Source: Myxococcota bacterium | GTDB taxonomy: Bacteria; Myxococcota_A; Bradymonadia; UBA7976; UBA1532 | Direction: 5' to 3' | NCBI GenBank assembly: GCA_023150895.1 | Contig: JAKLJY010000027.1 | Span: 1 to 64,000, forward strand | DNA: 64,000 nt | The notes under the pieces: model-generated | Databases searched by the model: none | Seen by the model: the letters and a program-made list of their open reading frames with translations, nothing else | Told to the model about the DNA's origin: nothing | Part shown: positions 37,701 to 47,600 of the stretch, piece after piece | How positions within the stretch are numbered: the first letter of the stretch is position 1 | How the letters are laid out: each line of letters starts with the position of its first letter | Made by a program: the position numbers and the translations under genes

Positions 37701-40700
37701 GGACCAGTCCTCGATGCACAGGTGGTCTCTGCATGCGCCCACCTCGGATTGGGCGGGCGGTACGTCCGCGCGCAGAAACAGTCGAACGTCGCCACTCTGC
37801 TGCGTGAGTCGGAACATCCACTCGGTCGGCGTACTCACTGCGAGGTTCGTCGAAGACTCGGGGACACTCACTCGATAGAATCGCATGTTGCCGGCGCTCA
37901 GTGCGTGCCCACGGATCTGCCCCCCCGCCTGAGCGAGCGGCGTAATGTCGCCTGTCGAGAGGCGCAAGCGGTACCGGGCATTAGACTCGGGCGCATACAC
38001 GGCCAGCCACCAGCGACCCGGACGCAAGCGGGCCCCGTTCGCGGCGTCGCTGACCCCCCAGTCGGCATAGAGTGTGTTCCGGCCGGTCAAGACACGCTCA
38101 TAGGCTGGATACCAGGCCGGATCGGCGCGATTGTGATTCGAAGTCGGTGCGGAGTCGGCGCGGGCATAGAGATACGTCTGTCCCGAGATGGCCTCGAGCT
38201 GGACGTGAAGCAGACCGTCATTGGCCTCCGGAACGTCGAGGGCGTAGAAGTGCAGGCTCCGCTCCGCCAGGTCGCGCCCCTGATCCTGAGTCTCCGGGTT
38301 GATGATGGCCCGACCGTTCGCGTCGACCCCCGTGTCTGCGAACCAGGGGGCCGCGAGTCCGGGCGCGTTGGCGACCTGCCCGGCTCGGGGCAACACCCAG
38401 ACGCGGTCCGCCCTGACGGGTCGACTTGTGAGCCGATACTGCGTCAGGCCTTGTGAAACGACCTCCACGAACCACTCCCCAGCGGCGAGGACCGGGTCGG
38501 AGACGACGAGCTCGGCGTCGCTGCTCGCCGCCTGCTCGCCGTACTCGAGGGGCAAGCCGGCGCGACGAACCCGCACCCGGATATGGCCGCTCTCGGTCGA
38601 GGGCATCAGTCGCCATCCCGCGACCGGCGCGCCGTCGATGGACTCGGGCACGACCACGCGGTACAGGTCGACTTGCTGATCGACGGCGCTCTTCGTCACG
38701 CTGCCACCGTCGAAATCGAGGTCCTCCGGCGCGAGCGCCTCGACCGACAGGTCGAAGAGCCCGTCTTGAGCACCGCGGTCGCTTGCCCCCATCGCGACGA
38801 CGATCGTGTAGTCACCATCACCGGGAGCGAGCGTGGTCAGGTCGGGGCCAGCGGCAACCCAGCCGAGCCCGTTCTCCGTCGGCCCGTAGCAACGGTTGCC
38901 GGACCGGTCGCAGGGCGAAAACGCGCTCGGCAGGGCCTCCCGGTCGAACGGCGTCCGAAGCACGAACATCCACGGGTTTCCGACGGAATTCTCGAGTCTG
39001 GCGCGGACCGCCGGCGTATCCGATGGCACCCGGACCCGGTAGACGGCTTGCTCCCCGTAGAGGAGCCTTTGCCCCGCCCAGTGCCGTGCGCCGCCCGCGG
39101 GACGGAGCGGGGTGTCACGCACGTCGCTGATCTGAATCGCACCCGTCGTAACCTGGAACGCCACGGGCCCGTCCCCTATCTCGGACGCACCGCGTTGGCC
39201 TTCGCTCGCGACGACAAAGTAGTAGTCTCCCGGCATGACGGTGGCGGGTCCGCGCGGGTTGACCGCTCGGGGGTGAAGATAGACGTACTCGGCGCCGTCC
39301 TTCTGGCGCCGTAGACCGGCGCTGTTCTCGGCGTCGACGGCGTCTCGACCCGCGTTCACGTTCGGCACGACCTCGTAACCACCTCCGACGACCACATCTC
39401 CGAGGCTCGGTTCGACCCGCATCGACCAGCCCTCGAGGCCGACCGGCACTTCGGTGTGGTACACGGCGATTCCGCGGGGGTGCTCGATCGCGCCGGCGAC
39501 CTGACCCGACGCCGGGAGTTCGACGATGGGAATCGTCCACGCTTCGCCCCGTGCGTCAGCCCCCCGCCCGATGCCGTCGCTCCGCAGGCGATAGGTCATC
39601 GGCGGCTCGAACTCGGGCTCGGCGGCCCAGGAGTGCAGATTAGACACGCCGATCACATACCGGCCGGGGGTCAAGGGGCGGTTCATACCGAGCGTCAGCC
39701 CGGTCTCCATCTGATAGGAGCCATCCGGCCGATAGCCATATCGGGCCGTCCAATCGGACGCGACCCCACGCCGCGCACCGACCCAGCAGTCGTCCGGCAG
39801 ACTCGAGGCAGCCAGCGGGTCGGTCCGGTGGATGTCGGCACATGCCCCCACCTCGCTCGGCTTGTCATCGCGCCGGATGAACACCGTCGGGTTGCCCGAC
39901 TCGACCTGGTCGAGCGTGACGTGCCAACCGAGCGCCTCGGGGGGCACGTCGACCGTGAAGAATCGCCAGGTCGCCGGCGGCTGAGCCTGCACCCGAGTCT
40001 CGCCCCCGTTGAACGTGAGCGTGTCTTCTCCAGCAGCCTCGATCACGAGGTCGTAGGTCGCCGGCGCCTGGGGCATGGCGCTCGCCGCCACCACCACAGT
40101 GAAGCGACCGTTCGGTTCCGTCCAGCTGCGCAAGACGGACGCGCGCTCGCGGCCCACGCCGCCCTCGCTGCGAACGTTCCCACCGGAACAGCACGGCGAG
40201 TAGTCGCCAAGCCAGGGGCGTCGCTCCTCGTTGCCGTGGTTCGTGATCGCGAAGTGGGGGTCGCCGGTCGGGTTGCGCAGTTGGACGTTCATCTGCGCGA
40301 GTCCCGGCGCCACGTCGAATCTGTAAGTCCGCTGTTCGCCTGGGCGAAGCGTCTCGCCGCGCCACGCGACGGGCGCACCGGCAGCGAGCGGCGCGGGCGC
40401 GGAGCGAACGGGCTCCGGCGAGGTCAGGGTCAGCTCGAAGCTCGATGGGCCCTCTCCAAAGGACGCCCCACTGGCCGGATCGCGCCCCTCGGCCGTGACC
40501 ACGACGTAGGAGCGCCCCGCGGGCACGAACTCGGGAGGGGTGCCGTCCGCCTCGTGTGCGTTCGGGTACCGATAGAAGAACTCGCCGCCGGGCTGCCTCA
40601 GGGACAAGCCCTGGACCTGCTCAGTACCAACGCCAACGGCTCCGAAGACCGAGGGCACGCGCCCCCGCGCAACGGTGAACATCGACTCGCCGGCGAGGGT

Positions 40701-43700
40701 CTCCAGACCGAGTCCCCAGGCCGGGACGCCGGGCGGGACGTCCACACTGTAAACGGCGATCTCACTCGGTGGGAGCACGCCGCGCGCCGGCCGACCCGGC
40801 ACGAGCGCGGTCACGGGCAGGTGCCAGGGACGCCCGAGCGCATCGCGGCCCTCACCGATCCCCCGCGCCAGCAATCGGTAGTCCATCGGCGCCGCACCGA
40901 GCGTCCCGACGACGCCGATCCAGTACGTGCCCGGGGTGAGATCGGTCGGTCCCACGGCGGCCGTGAACCGGCGCCCGAACTCACTCTCGCTCCCCGCCAT
41001 CCTGGAACGACCGCTGAATGACGCCGCCCAGGTTGGGCTCTGCCAGTCGTCTTCCCACGGAGCCGTGCCGAAGAAGCCGAAGTTCCACCAGGGCGCATTG
41101 GCGTCCACGGGCTTCGTCGCCCGTCGGATCACCATCTGCGGAATCCCGCCACCTTCGTGGAGCAGTTGCAGGTCCCAGCCAATCGCATCGGGCGGCACCT
41201 CGACCTGGAAGTAGCGCCAGGCGTCGCTGCTTTGGCCCCGAACCGTTCGATCGCCACCGTTGAAGTCGAGACGCTCCTCTTCGAACAGCGTGCCGCGCGC
41301 CTCGACCGCGTACTCGACGATCCCACGTCCATCACCGCCATCGCTCACCGCACCCACCGTCAGCGTATACTCGCCGCTCGGAAGCTCGACGCGATGGACG
41401 CCGTCCGGCCCCTGTGGCAACGTGCAACAGCCGCCGAGGCCCGGGCCGCCCCAACGGGCATACGGGAACACGCGTCCGTCTCCGTGACCCAAGGCAGGCA
41501 CGACATCGCCCGAGACCCCCGTCAACTCGACCTCGAGCCGGCCGAGACCGTCGGCCACCCGGAACCGGAAAGTTCGTTCACTCCCGACCGGCTGGTCAGC
41601 TACAGGGAAGCGGACCGGTGCCTGGGGGGTGACCGGCGTGTCGCTGCGATCCGTGACCACGATCCGGGCCTGGCTCGTCAGCGTGAACTCGCTCGGTCCT
41701 CCGCCGATCCGGGCGCCACCGCCGCCCGCGCCCTGACCGACCACGGCTACGACGTAGCGACCCGCGTCGAGCGCGTCCGTTCGCGCTCCGCCCGGATACA
41801 GGTAGAAGAAGTCGTCGCCCTGCTGAGCGCGGCCCCACGGTAGATCGGAGGTGAACTGGCCGGGCACCGCGACGGGCGAGACCCAGAGCCTGGACTCCCC
41901 GGTCGACGCGCCGAGGGTCAGCGTCCAGCCGGGGGCGCCGTCTGGAACATCGACGCGATAGAAGACCTGGTCGCGGGGGTCGAGCGTCGCCGAGGCCACA
42001 CCATCGACGGGGAGCGGTCGAATCGGGTACCACCAGTCCGTGCCATCCGGCGCGCGGCCCTCGCCGATCCCGCGACTGGTCATCGTGTATCCCGTCGCCT
42101 CCGTCGCGTGGACCCCGACGTAGTAGGTCCCGGCCTCGAGGGGACGATTCATCGGAATGGTCGCAAATCGCCCTGCCTCCAAACCATCCGCCTCGGCCGA
42201 TGCCTCGCTCAGGTCGGCGCCGATGGCGGTCAGCGCGCAGCCGCTCGGCCAACTGTGGTACCAATGGGGGAAATTCGAACAGTTGGCCCCCACGTACTCG
42301 GGCAGCTCGTCCCGACGCACGACGACCTCAGGCGAGCGGCCGGTCAGGTCCGTCAAACGCAGGTCCCAGCCCGCAGCCGTCTGGGGTACCATCACCTTGA
42401 AGAAGCGCCAGGATTGCTGCCGATGCGTCACGCCGGGGACCACGACCACGCCGTCGTTGAACGCCACATCCGTCGACGAAATGGTCCGACTCTCCAACGT
42501 GAACGCACCGAGCGCCTGATCGGGCGTGTAGATGCCGACGTACCAGATATCGGCCGGGTGACCGGGCTGCTGCAAGAGCCCCAGCGTCGTGGAGAGGTCC
42601 ATCGCGCTGACACCGACCGCTGGCACGTTGTTGGTGCGGTAGTTCCAGCGCGAGGGCACGCCATTTCGCCGAATCGCCAGTTCGCTCCCAGGGACCGCGT
42701 TGAGAAGTTCGAGCTCCCAGCCCAGGAAGCCGACCTGGGACTCGATGTCGTTGACGACATAGTATCGCCAGCCGCTCCGCGCTCGATTCGGAGCGTCGTT
42801 GAGGGTCGACGACCGATATCCGATTGGCGTCACCACCGGATTCCCGCTCGTCAGTCGATACCGGAGCGCGCCCCGCCCGCGGACCGTGACATACCAGACT
42901 CCATTGGTGAGCGTCGGCGGTACCAGCGTCACGGACTCGCCGATGAGATTCGGGGCCTCCGAGTAGGCATCATTGTCCGCCTCGTTCGGCACCGCTCCCT
43001 GGCGGACGTACAAGTCGGTATTGCCCTGCAGCGCCGCCAGCCGGGACTCCCAAGCGATCTGGTCGACCGGCACGTCGATCCGGTAGGTCACGTAGCCGAA
43101 GCCGGCATCGTCGGTTCCTTCGAACGAGAATCGGAAAGGGTCGCCCCCAGGCGGGCGGCGAATCGTCTGCTGTCGGGATTCCAACCGGGTGACTCCGCCG
43201 CGGGGCCCGTAGACCGCCACGAGATACTGCGCCGCTTCGAGGTAGGGTGGCACGAGGAGCATCTGCCCGTCGCCGGAGTAGCGCTCACGCTCCCACTCGT
43301 TGAACAGTGGCACCTGCGCGCGATGCACACCCATCGGGCGGTCGCCCGTCGACCGCAGACGCCAGGCCAGCGTGCCGTCCGGCACGCTCGTGCGGAAGAA
43401 CGCTACGCCCTCCGGTCCGATCGTCACGTCTTCGCTGCTGCCGGTGTCGTCGGGCGCAACCGGGGCCAGCTCTCGAACATACACATCACCGCTCACCAGC
43501 CGAAACCGACTGCCGGGCGTCGCAACGACGCGCAGGTACCACGCCTGGTTGGCGCTGAACGCGTGGGTGGCGAGCAGAACCGCGTCCGGCCCGACCTGCC
43601 CGGAACGGTAGTGGCCGAGGCCCCCGAAGTCCGGCGAGTTGTTCGTCATGAAGAGGTCCGCCTCACCGGCTGCGACACCGAGCACGGTTCGCCACGCGCC

Positions 43701-44543
43701 GTAGCGGCTCTCCCGCGTCGAGACGCGGTACAGGTACGTGCCGCCAACCTCGTCGGGTTGGTCGACTGCCGCCGTCCCGGCATCAGTGACGCCCTCATCC
43801 CAGGTGAGCTCGCGGGCGTACTTGTTCTCAACGAGGAACCGATAGTTGAGTGCGCTCACACCATCGGCCGCCGATATGTGGACGTAGACGTATTTCCCGT
43901 CCTGCAGCGTCTCGGGGTCGATGAAACCCGTCGTGACGTTGCCGGTCCCGGTCGCCTGACCGACCGGGGGGCCTTGGGTCGGGTGGTCGTAGGTCATCAT
44001 CAGGCGGGCGGGTCGATCGCCGGCGACGACGACTCGCAGCCCGTCGGCGCCATCCGGCACGGTCAGGCGCACGACACGCTCCTGTCCGGGGAGCACCGAC
44101 CCGATCGTATCGACCGGGGAGTTGCGACTCTCTGGCCGTGTCCCGCGATCGACGTACAAGACGAATACGTGGTCGAGACCGACGTCGGGCGTGCGGACTC
44201 GCACGTACCATCTCCCGGCTTGCAACGTCGGACGGTCGAGATCGAGAACCGTGTCGCCGTATGCATTGTCCGTGACGATCTGCGCGTCCGCATCCTGAAC
44301 GATCTGCGCACCTCGACGAACGAGCAGCCGAGAGGCGAACCGCTCGTCGCCCGGCACGGTGAGCCGGACCTGCGTCGTTTCCACATCGACGTCGAAGCTG
44401 AAGTCCGTGAATCCGCCGGGCGCGTTGGTCCCGTAGAAGGTCTCCGCGCTCGCCGTGCCGGAGAGGAGAAGGAGAACGAGCAGCCAAGCGCAGCGAAGAG
44501 CCTGCCCCGACCGCCGGCGCGTCGGGCTCCGTGTCAAAGTCAT
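34773..44543 (-). CDS. Giant repeat surface protein with TSP3 repeats and MYXO-CTERM tail
   Basis: The 3256-residue exported protein has a signal (LRCAWLLVLLLLSGTASAET). Residues of about 25-2445 hold about 19 related beta-sandwich units of 100-165 residues, resembling pre-peptidase C-terminal (PPC) domains. Typical unit phrases are YRVDVP..GWxLxL, a VRRxxxP turn, LxxGxWYVxV and YxLTSR. Units 7-15 form three tripartite super-repeats, and several units carry Cys pairs (GCCTLP, SPCCSG). TSP3-type calcium-binding DxDxDG repeats occur near 2450-2560 and densely at about 2900-3150. The C-terminus (about 3222-3256) is a MYXO-CTERM-type tail: GCACR, a short hydrophobic stretch, then six arginines. 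AGGAGG, nine bases upstream, fixes the ATG at 44543. Confidence 0.85.
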   Translation of the reverse strand: MTLTRSPTRRRSGQALRCAWLLVLLLLSGTASAETFYGTNAPGGFTDFSFDVDVETTQVRLTVPGDERFASRLLVRRGAQIVQDADAQIVTDNAYGDTVLDLDRPTLQAGRWYVRVRTPDVGLDHVFVLYVDRGTRPESRNSPVDTIGSVLPGQERVVRLTVPDGADGLRVVVAGDRPARLMMTYDHPTQGPPVGQATGTGNVTTGFIDPETLQDGKYVYVHISAADGVSALNYRFLVENKYARELTWDEGVTDAGTAAVDQPDEVGGTYLYRVSTRESRYGAWRTVLGVAAGEADLFMTNNSPDFGGLGHYRSGQVGPDAVLLATHAFSANQAWYLRVVATPGSRFRLVSGDVYVRELAPVAPDDTGSSEDVTIGPEGVAFFRTSVPDGTLAWRLRSTGDRPMGVHRAQVPLFNEWERERYSGDGQMLLVPPYLEAAQYLVAVYGPRGGVTRLESRQQTIRRPPGGDPFRFSFEGTDDAGFGYVTYRIDVPVDQIAWESRLAALQGNTDLYVRQGAVPNEADNDAYSEAPNLIGESVTLVPPTLTNGVWYVTVRGRGALRYRLTSGNPVVTPIGYRSSTLNDAPNRARSGWRYYVVNDIESQVGFLGWELELLNAVPGSELAIRRNGVPSRWNYRTNNVPAVGVSAMDLSTTLGLLQQPGHPADIWYVGIYTPDQALGAFTLESRTISSTDVAFNDGVVVVPGVTHRQQSWRFFKVMVPQTAAGWDLRLTDLTGRSPEVVVRRDELPEYVGANCSNFPHWYHSWPSGCALTAIGADLSEASAEADGLEAGRFATIPMNRPLEAGTYYVGVHATEATGYTMTSRGIGEGRAPDGTDWWYPIRPLPVDGVASATLDPRDQVFYRVDVPDGAPGWTLTLGASTGESRLWVSPVAVPGQFTSDLPWGRAQQGDDFFYLYPGGARTDALDAGRYVVAVVGQGAGGGGARIGGGPSEFTLTSQARIVVTDRSDTPVTPQAPVRFPVADQPVGSERTFRFRVADGLGRLEVELTGVSGDVVPALGHGDGRVFPYARWGGPGLGGCCTLPQGPDGVHRVELPSGEYTLTVGAVSDGGDGRGIVEYAVEARGTLFEEERLDFNGGDRTVRGQSSDAWRYFQVEVPPDAIGWDLQLLHEGGGIPQMVIRRATKPVDANAPWWNFGFFGTAPWEDDWQSPTWAASFSGRSRMAGSESEFGRRFTAAVGPTDLTPGTYWIGVVGTLGAAPMDYRLLARGIGEGRDALGRPWHLPVTALVPGRPARGVLPPSEIAVYSVDVPPGVPAWGLGLETLAGESMFTVARGRVPSVFGAVGVGTEQVQGLSLRQPGGEFFYRYPNAHEADGTPPEFVPAGRSYVVVTAEGRDPASGASFGEGPSSFELTLTSPEPVRSAPAPLAAGAPVAWRGETLRPGEQRTYRFDVAPGLAQMNVQLRNPTGDPHFAITNHGNEERRPWLGDYSPCCSGGNVRSEGGVGRERASVLRSWTEPNGRFTVVVAASAMPQAPATYDLVIEAAGEDTLTFNGGETRVQAQPPATWRFFTVDVPPEALGWHVTLDQVESGNPTVFIRRDDKPSEVGACADIHRTDPLAASSLPDDCWVGARRGVASDWTARYGYRPDGSYQMETGLTLGMNRPLTPGRYVIGVSNLHSWAAEPEFEPPMTYRLRSDGIGRGADARGEAWTIPIVELPASGQVAGAIEHPRGIAVYHTEVPVGLEGWSMRVEPSLGDVVVGGGYEVVPNVNAGRDAVDAENSAGLRRQKDGAEYVYLHPRAVNPRGPATVMPGDYYFVVASEGQRGASEIGDGPVAFQVTTGAIQISDVRDTPLRPAGGARHWAGQRLLYGEQAVYRVRVPSDTPAVRARLENSVGNPWMFVLRTPFDREALPSAFSPCDRSGNRCYGPTENGLGWVAAGPDLTTLAPGDGDYTIVVAMGASDRGAQDGLFDLSVEALAPEDLDFDGGSVTKSAVDQQVDLYRVVVPESIDGAPVAGWRLMPSTESGHIRVRVRRAGLPLEYGEQAASSDAELVVSDPVLAAGEWFVEVVSQGLTQYRLTSRPVRADRVWVLPRAGQVANAPGLAAPWFADTGVDANGRAIINPETQDQGRDLAERSLHFYALDVPEANDGLLHVQLEAISGQTYLYARADSAPTSNHNRADPAWYPAYERVLTGRNTLYADWGVSDAANGARLRPGRWWLAVYAPESNARYRLRLSTGDITPLAQAGGQIRGHALSAGNMRFYRVSVPESSTNLAVSTPTEWMFRLTQQSGDVRLFLRADVPPAQSEVGACRDHLCIEDWSADDTYHPERTSFDGPGDWTVHVPPIEPGKNWYVGVLAATDAVYDLDSTVGAQRLRLDGLVAFYGDRVDGQLAPAASRLYRVDVPADAVRWRHTATHSGNVRMTLYQDAPPTDEWPHWASNGVADSHLSQYLRVGGPLGRYPWQPGHRMYLEVKNLGNAVEAFTFVMDGRDDRTDDEDGDALPDWWEWANLGGIVWDENGDADGDGLDNGQEYASGTLPTVTDTDADGLSDGVEVDAGLDPLDPDSDNDGVIDGEDVSPDDATDAGPVLVLRLDRTLGGEYGHGIGSGQHPHRLVLAFDGDGRDRLLRIQPAGVAAAGGLRMTLNGEDRGVIPMASPGAVLWLRAGELRQGENRLVVEPLDDGPQWGARAMGAYSLGTAFGSMPDLFERDTEQSGAFDLWLPRDTGEGLLEVEVYDAEVQGAVTLEGLAGRSIDLPGEQAAWSPVTEVPLPPLEGGDGAAGAPVVRFVRSGGDDQWGVAVRALREFSAPLGTDTEASPDPLDERVAFVFPGQPGPRLADFGIFRAPGVTVEVSVNDSEATMVDVPEWQELLAEVGLPPVVDGYVVFRSLGGAGYWFVRHRGVRPAPLGGDDSDGDGLPDDWELAYFGDLVTADGTTDRDEDGSSDLAEFLSGSNPLCRDRDDDGLSEPTEICADGDDCDDLDPGASARSDDADCDGVPDEGDAFPNDPAEARDNDGDGVGDNGDGDDDGDGVPDELDFAPNDPSEQMDTDGDGLGDNADDDDDGDGVPDDADGCPLVANASDQDLDDDGLPDACDPDRDGDGLSNLIEEAFGLNPDAADSDGDGVADFDEFGEGETPLDSDGDGQPDAIEDDADGDGVPDSTDLCRTIVDAEQRDTDGDGVGDVCDDAPGDAGAADIGPAADEGVDLGTTDGGLDAGDAIVDATEEAESGLDGPSSEPDLRLPDGGQGEADTAEPGTASATGVGCACRADGSAPTGWPWGLALLVLRRRRRRANAR
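38720..42470 (-). repeat. Three tripartite super-repeats (about 390-435 codons each) in the giant gene
   Basis: Three consecutive blocks begin near residues 691, 1084 and 1508. Each consists of unit A (F-N-D/G-G strand, WRFFxVxVPPxAxGW, ending GIGEGRDxxGxPW), unit B (VYxVDVPxGxxGW, a GGEFFYxYP segment, ending GPSxFxLTS) and unit C (RDTPVxP, GEQRTYRFRV, Cys pair). A fourth unit of type A starts near 1942. Protein similarity is clear. DNA identity looks lower, so the duplication is old. Confidence 0.75.
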
Positions 44544-44664
44544 CGGTGCATACCTCCTCTGGAATTCGGTCTCGCCGGGCCCATCTCTCACAAACACGCG
44601 ATCGCCCGGACGACTCGGCTCTCATCGGCTGTATCTGGCTTCGAACTACCTGTGTGACGGGCGC
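44544..44664 (-). other. 121-base gap between the repeat lipoprotein and the giant gene
   Basis: This short leader follows the lipoprotein stop on the same strand and contains the giant gene's Shine-Dalgarno sequence. I see no strong hairpin, so read-through from the upstream gene is plausible and an operon is likely. Confidence 0.4.
44553..44558 (-). promoter_or_regulatory. Consensus ribosome binding site of the giant gene
   Basis: AGGAGG on the minus strand lies nine bases before the ATG at 44543 and decides the start against an upstream in-frame ATG at 44597. Confidence 0.8.
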
Positions 44665-47600
44665 TCAGGGCGTCACGAGCACGTTGCCCCACCCCACGAT
44701 CGCGAGCCCGCCGCGGCCGTTGTCGACCAGGCGCAGGCCGGTCGGGAACGTAGTGAGGCCAAATGTCACGCCATCGCTCTCCACCGTCGCCAACCCGGGC
44801 GGGGGGGGCATGACCGCGAAGCGGCCGTCGCCGTTCCCGTCGAGCCAGAGGCGGTCGTCTCCGTCCACGGCGAGGTCACCCGCTTCGAAGGGTGGCACGG
44901 CCTCGACGCTCAGACCCCCGGCACCGAGCACCCGGATGGGGGTCCTCTCGGCGGCCCAGTCGTGGACCAGGCCGTAGACGCGACTGAGGTCGCTCGTCGC
45001 CGCCCACGCCTGGGGCCAACCGAGGCCTTCCCCGCCGGCCACGGGCGTCACACCGGCGCCCTCCAGCCAGTGGCACACCCCTTGACCGTTGGCACAGGCC
45101 CCGATGAGACCACCGTCGGACGTCACCTGAATCGGCCCCTGGAGCTCGTCGGTGACGAGCTGCCACCCGAACGCCGTGTAGCGACTCAAAGTGCCATTGG
45201 CCGAGCAGAAGGCGTCGCCCTCCGCGGTCGAGGCGAGGTGGCCGTCTGCACAATGCATCGCCGAATCGACCCGTTCACCGACGAACGAGAAGCCCTCGCA
45301 CACGAAGTCGCGGTCGTTGAGGTACGCGAACGAGTAGGGATCGCTGGTCCACCCCCCCTGACCCCGATAGACGAAGCCGTCCACGTCCGCGCGGAACAGG
45401 AGGCCGCCCTGCGCGATGTCGAACGCTCCCCCGGGCGACCGACCGACGACCACGTGTTCCGGCCAGCGAGCCGGTGACACCACCGGGCGCATCTCGTCCC
45501 CGTCGAGTTCCAGAATCGCGGCGCCCGAAAGGTGGGCGTACACATGCCCGGGGGTCGCCTGGAGGAACGGCTCCGCCCCGACCTCGATCCGAGCGACTGA
45601 TCCATCCGCCTCGACACGCAAGAGGGTCGAGTTCCGCATGAGCGAAAGGTAGGCCGTGCCGTCCGGCGTGCAGCGCACGGCGGTCGCGAGCACCCCGGGA
45701 ACCTCCGCGACGGACCGCCACTCGTTGCTGCCTCCGGCGGCCCGGAGCACGTGAAGCGTGAAGCCGTTGCCACCCACCTCGTTCGTGACGGCGACGAAGC
45801 CGGGACCGCAGGCGCTCAGCGCATCGAAGGCTCGTCGGCCGCCCTCCGCCCCGGCGAGGCGCTCCGTGATGAAAGCCGGCAGGACGGGTGACTGGACGGT
45901 GTCACCGGCGACGTGGAGGAGGTAGGCGGTCTCCCAAGCGCCCGCGTCCATGTCCACGACCCATCGCTCCCGCTCGTCGGTCGATGCCACGACGAGAGGT
46001 GCGTCGACCGTCTGCCAGACGGTACCGTCGAAGCGACTCGACCCGCCCACCCAGAGGCCGCCGTCGGTGAAAACGTGGGAGAACGAGCCGCCCGGCGGAG
46101 CGGAGTCCGAGACCACCCGCCAGCCGCCACCGTCGTGCGCGATCAATCGACCGCCGTTCAGGGCCACGAGACGGTCTCGACCGTCCAGGGCCACGGGTCC
46201 GAGGTTCTCCGGGCGCGGATACAACGTCGTGCGGCCATTGACCAACCGGCGAAGCGCCACGGCGTCCGTCAGCGGCCCGGACCGGTCGCTCCCCATCGGG
46301 ACATCGGTGTTGGACACCTTGAATTCGAGGTTGGTGACCCACCGCCCGCCGACGTAACGCGCGAAGACCCCCGCACGCCCCACCGCCCAGACCTCGGCCC
46401 CCTGTCCCGCCGCGGGGACGACGGCGAGTCGGGTGAACTGCGCCTCGAGCCGCCCGACGTGCAGCCACTCCCGATCGAACGGGTTTTCGGCGAGCCGCAG
46501 CCAGAGGTTGTTCCACGACGCGACGACGTCCTGTCCTGCGAGGTCGACGACCCCGAGGTAGGGGCCGTTCCGGCCGTCGAAAACGGGGTTCAGCTGCCGT
46601 CCATCCCAGCGCTGAATGGTCGCCCCCGCGAGCGTCACGCCCTGCGCGGTCACATGGACCCCGAGGAAGTCCTGTCCGTCGGCCCCGACGTTCACCGGCG
46701 CCCACGCGCCGTCGTAGTGTGCGACCCGACCGGCCGCGCCGACGGCCCAGACGTCCGTCGCGTTGCGCCCGTGGATGTCGGCGAAGTCGAAGCCGGGCAG
46801 CGCGGTGGTCCACGCTCGCCCGTCGTAGTGGAAAATGCCGCCGGCCCCGACCGCCCAGACGTCGTTCGCGGCGGATCCCCAGACACTCTTCAGGTCGAGC
46901 GCCGTCGGCGAGTCCATCGCCTGCCACGCCCCGCCGCTCCAACGGTAGATGACGCCCGTCGCGCCGACGGCAATGGCCGTTCCGTCCGGGGCGGACCAGA
47001 CACCGATGAGCGCAGGGTGCGCGGGCAGTCCGTCGGCCCCCCGGGCCGCGGGCGCGCGGTGGAGCGTCCAGCTATCGCCGTCCCAGTGTTGTGTGTGGAG
47101 ATTGTCCCCGACGGCCCAGACATCCGACGCGGAGGTGCCGGAGACGCCGTAGAGGTCCTCCCCGGCGGGCAGCGGGTTCACGTAGCACCACCCGTCGATG
47201 CAGGGCCGCACGCCGCATGCGTTCGGGAGTCCGCCACCGCCGCACGTCTCGGGCGCCCGGCAGGCCCCGCAGTTCAGCGTGCCACCACACCCGTCGTCGA
47301 TCTCGCCGCACGTCGCGAAGAGGTCGGCGCACGTCAGGGGCGTGCAGCCGCAGCCGTGCGGATCGGCGCCGCCGCCGCAGGTCTCGCCGTCCGGGCAGGT
47401 GCCACAGTCGACGACTCCCCCGCAGCGATCGTTGATGAGCCCGCAGCTCGCGCCGCGTGCGTCACAGGTATCCGGTACACAACAAACCGGGTCCTCCGCG
47501 CAGACCGGATCGGCGCAGTCGGCGAGCCCGTTGCGGTCCTCGTCGCCGATCACGCCGCAGCGCTCGGGAACGGGGCCCTCATCGACGCAGGACCCGCCCA

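Noticed and set aside
34770-38456. 1228-codon open frame on the plus strand opposite the giant gene
   Set aside because: It is a frame-shadow of the highly repetitive, high-GC gene; composition is Val/Arg/His-rich with no motif or start site, while the minus-strand frame shows clear domains.
42108-44657. 849-codon plus-strand open frame
   Set aside because: It has the same nature as the other antisense shadows of the giant gene; no recognisable domain.
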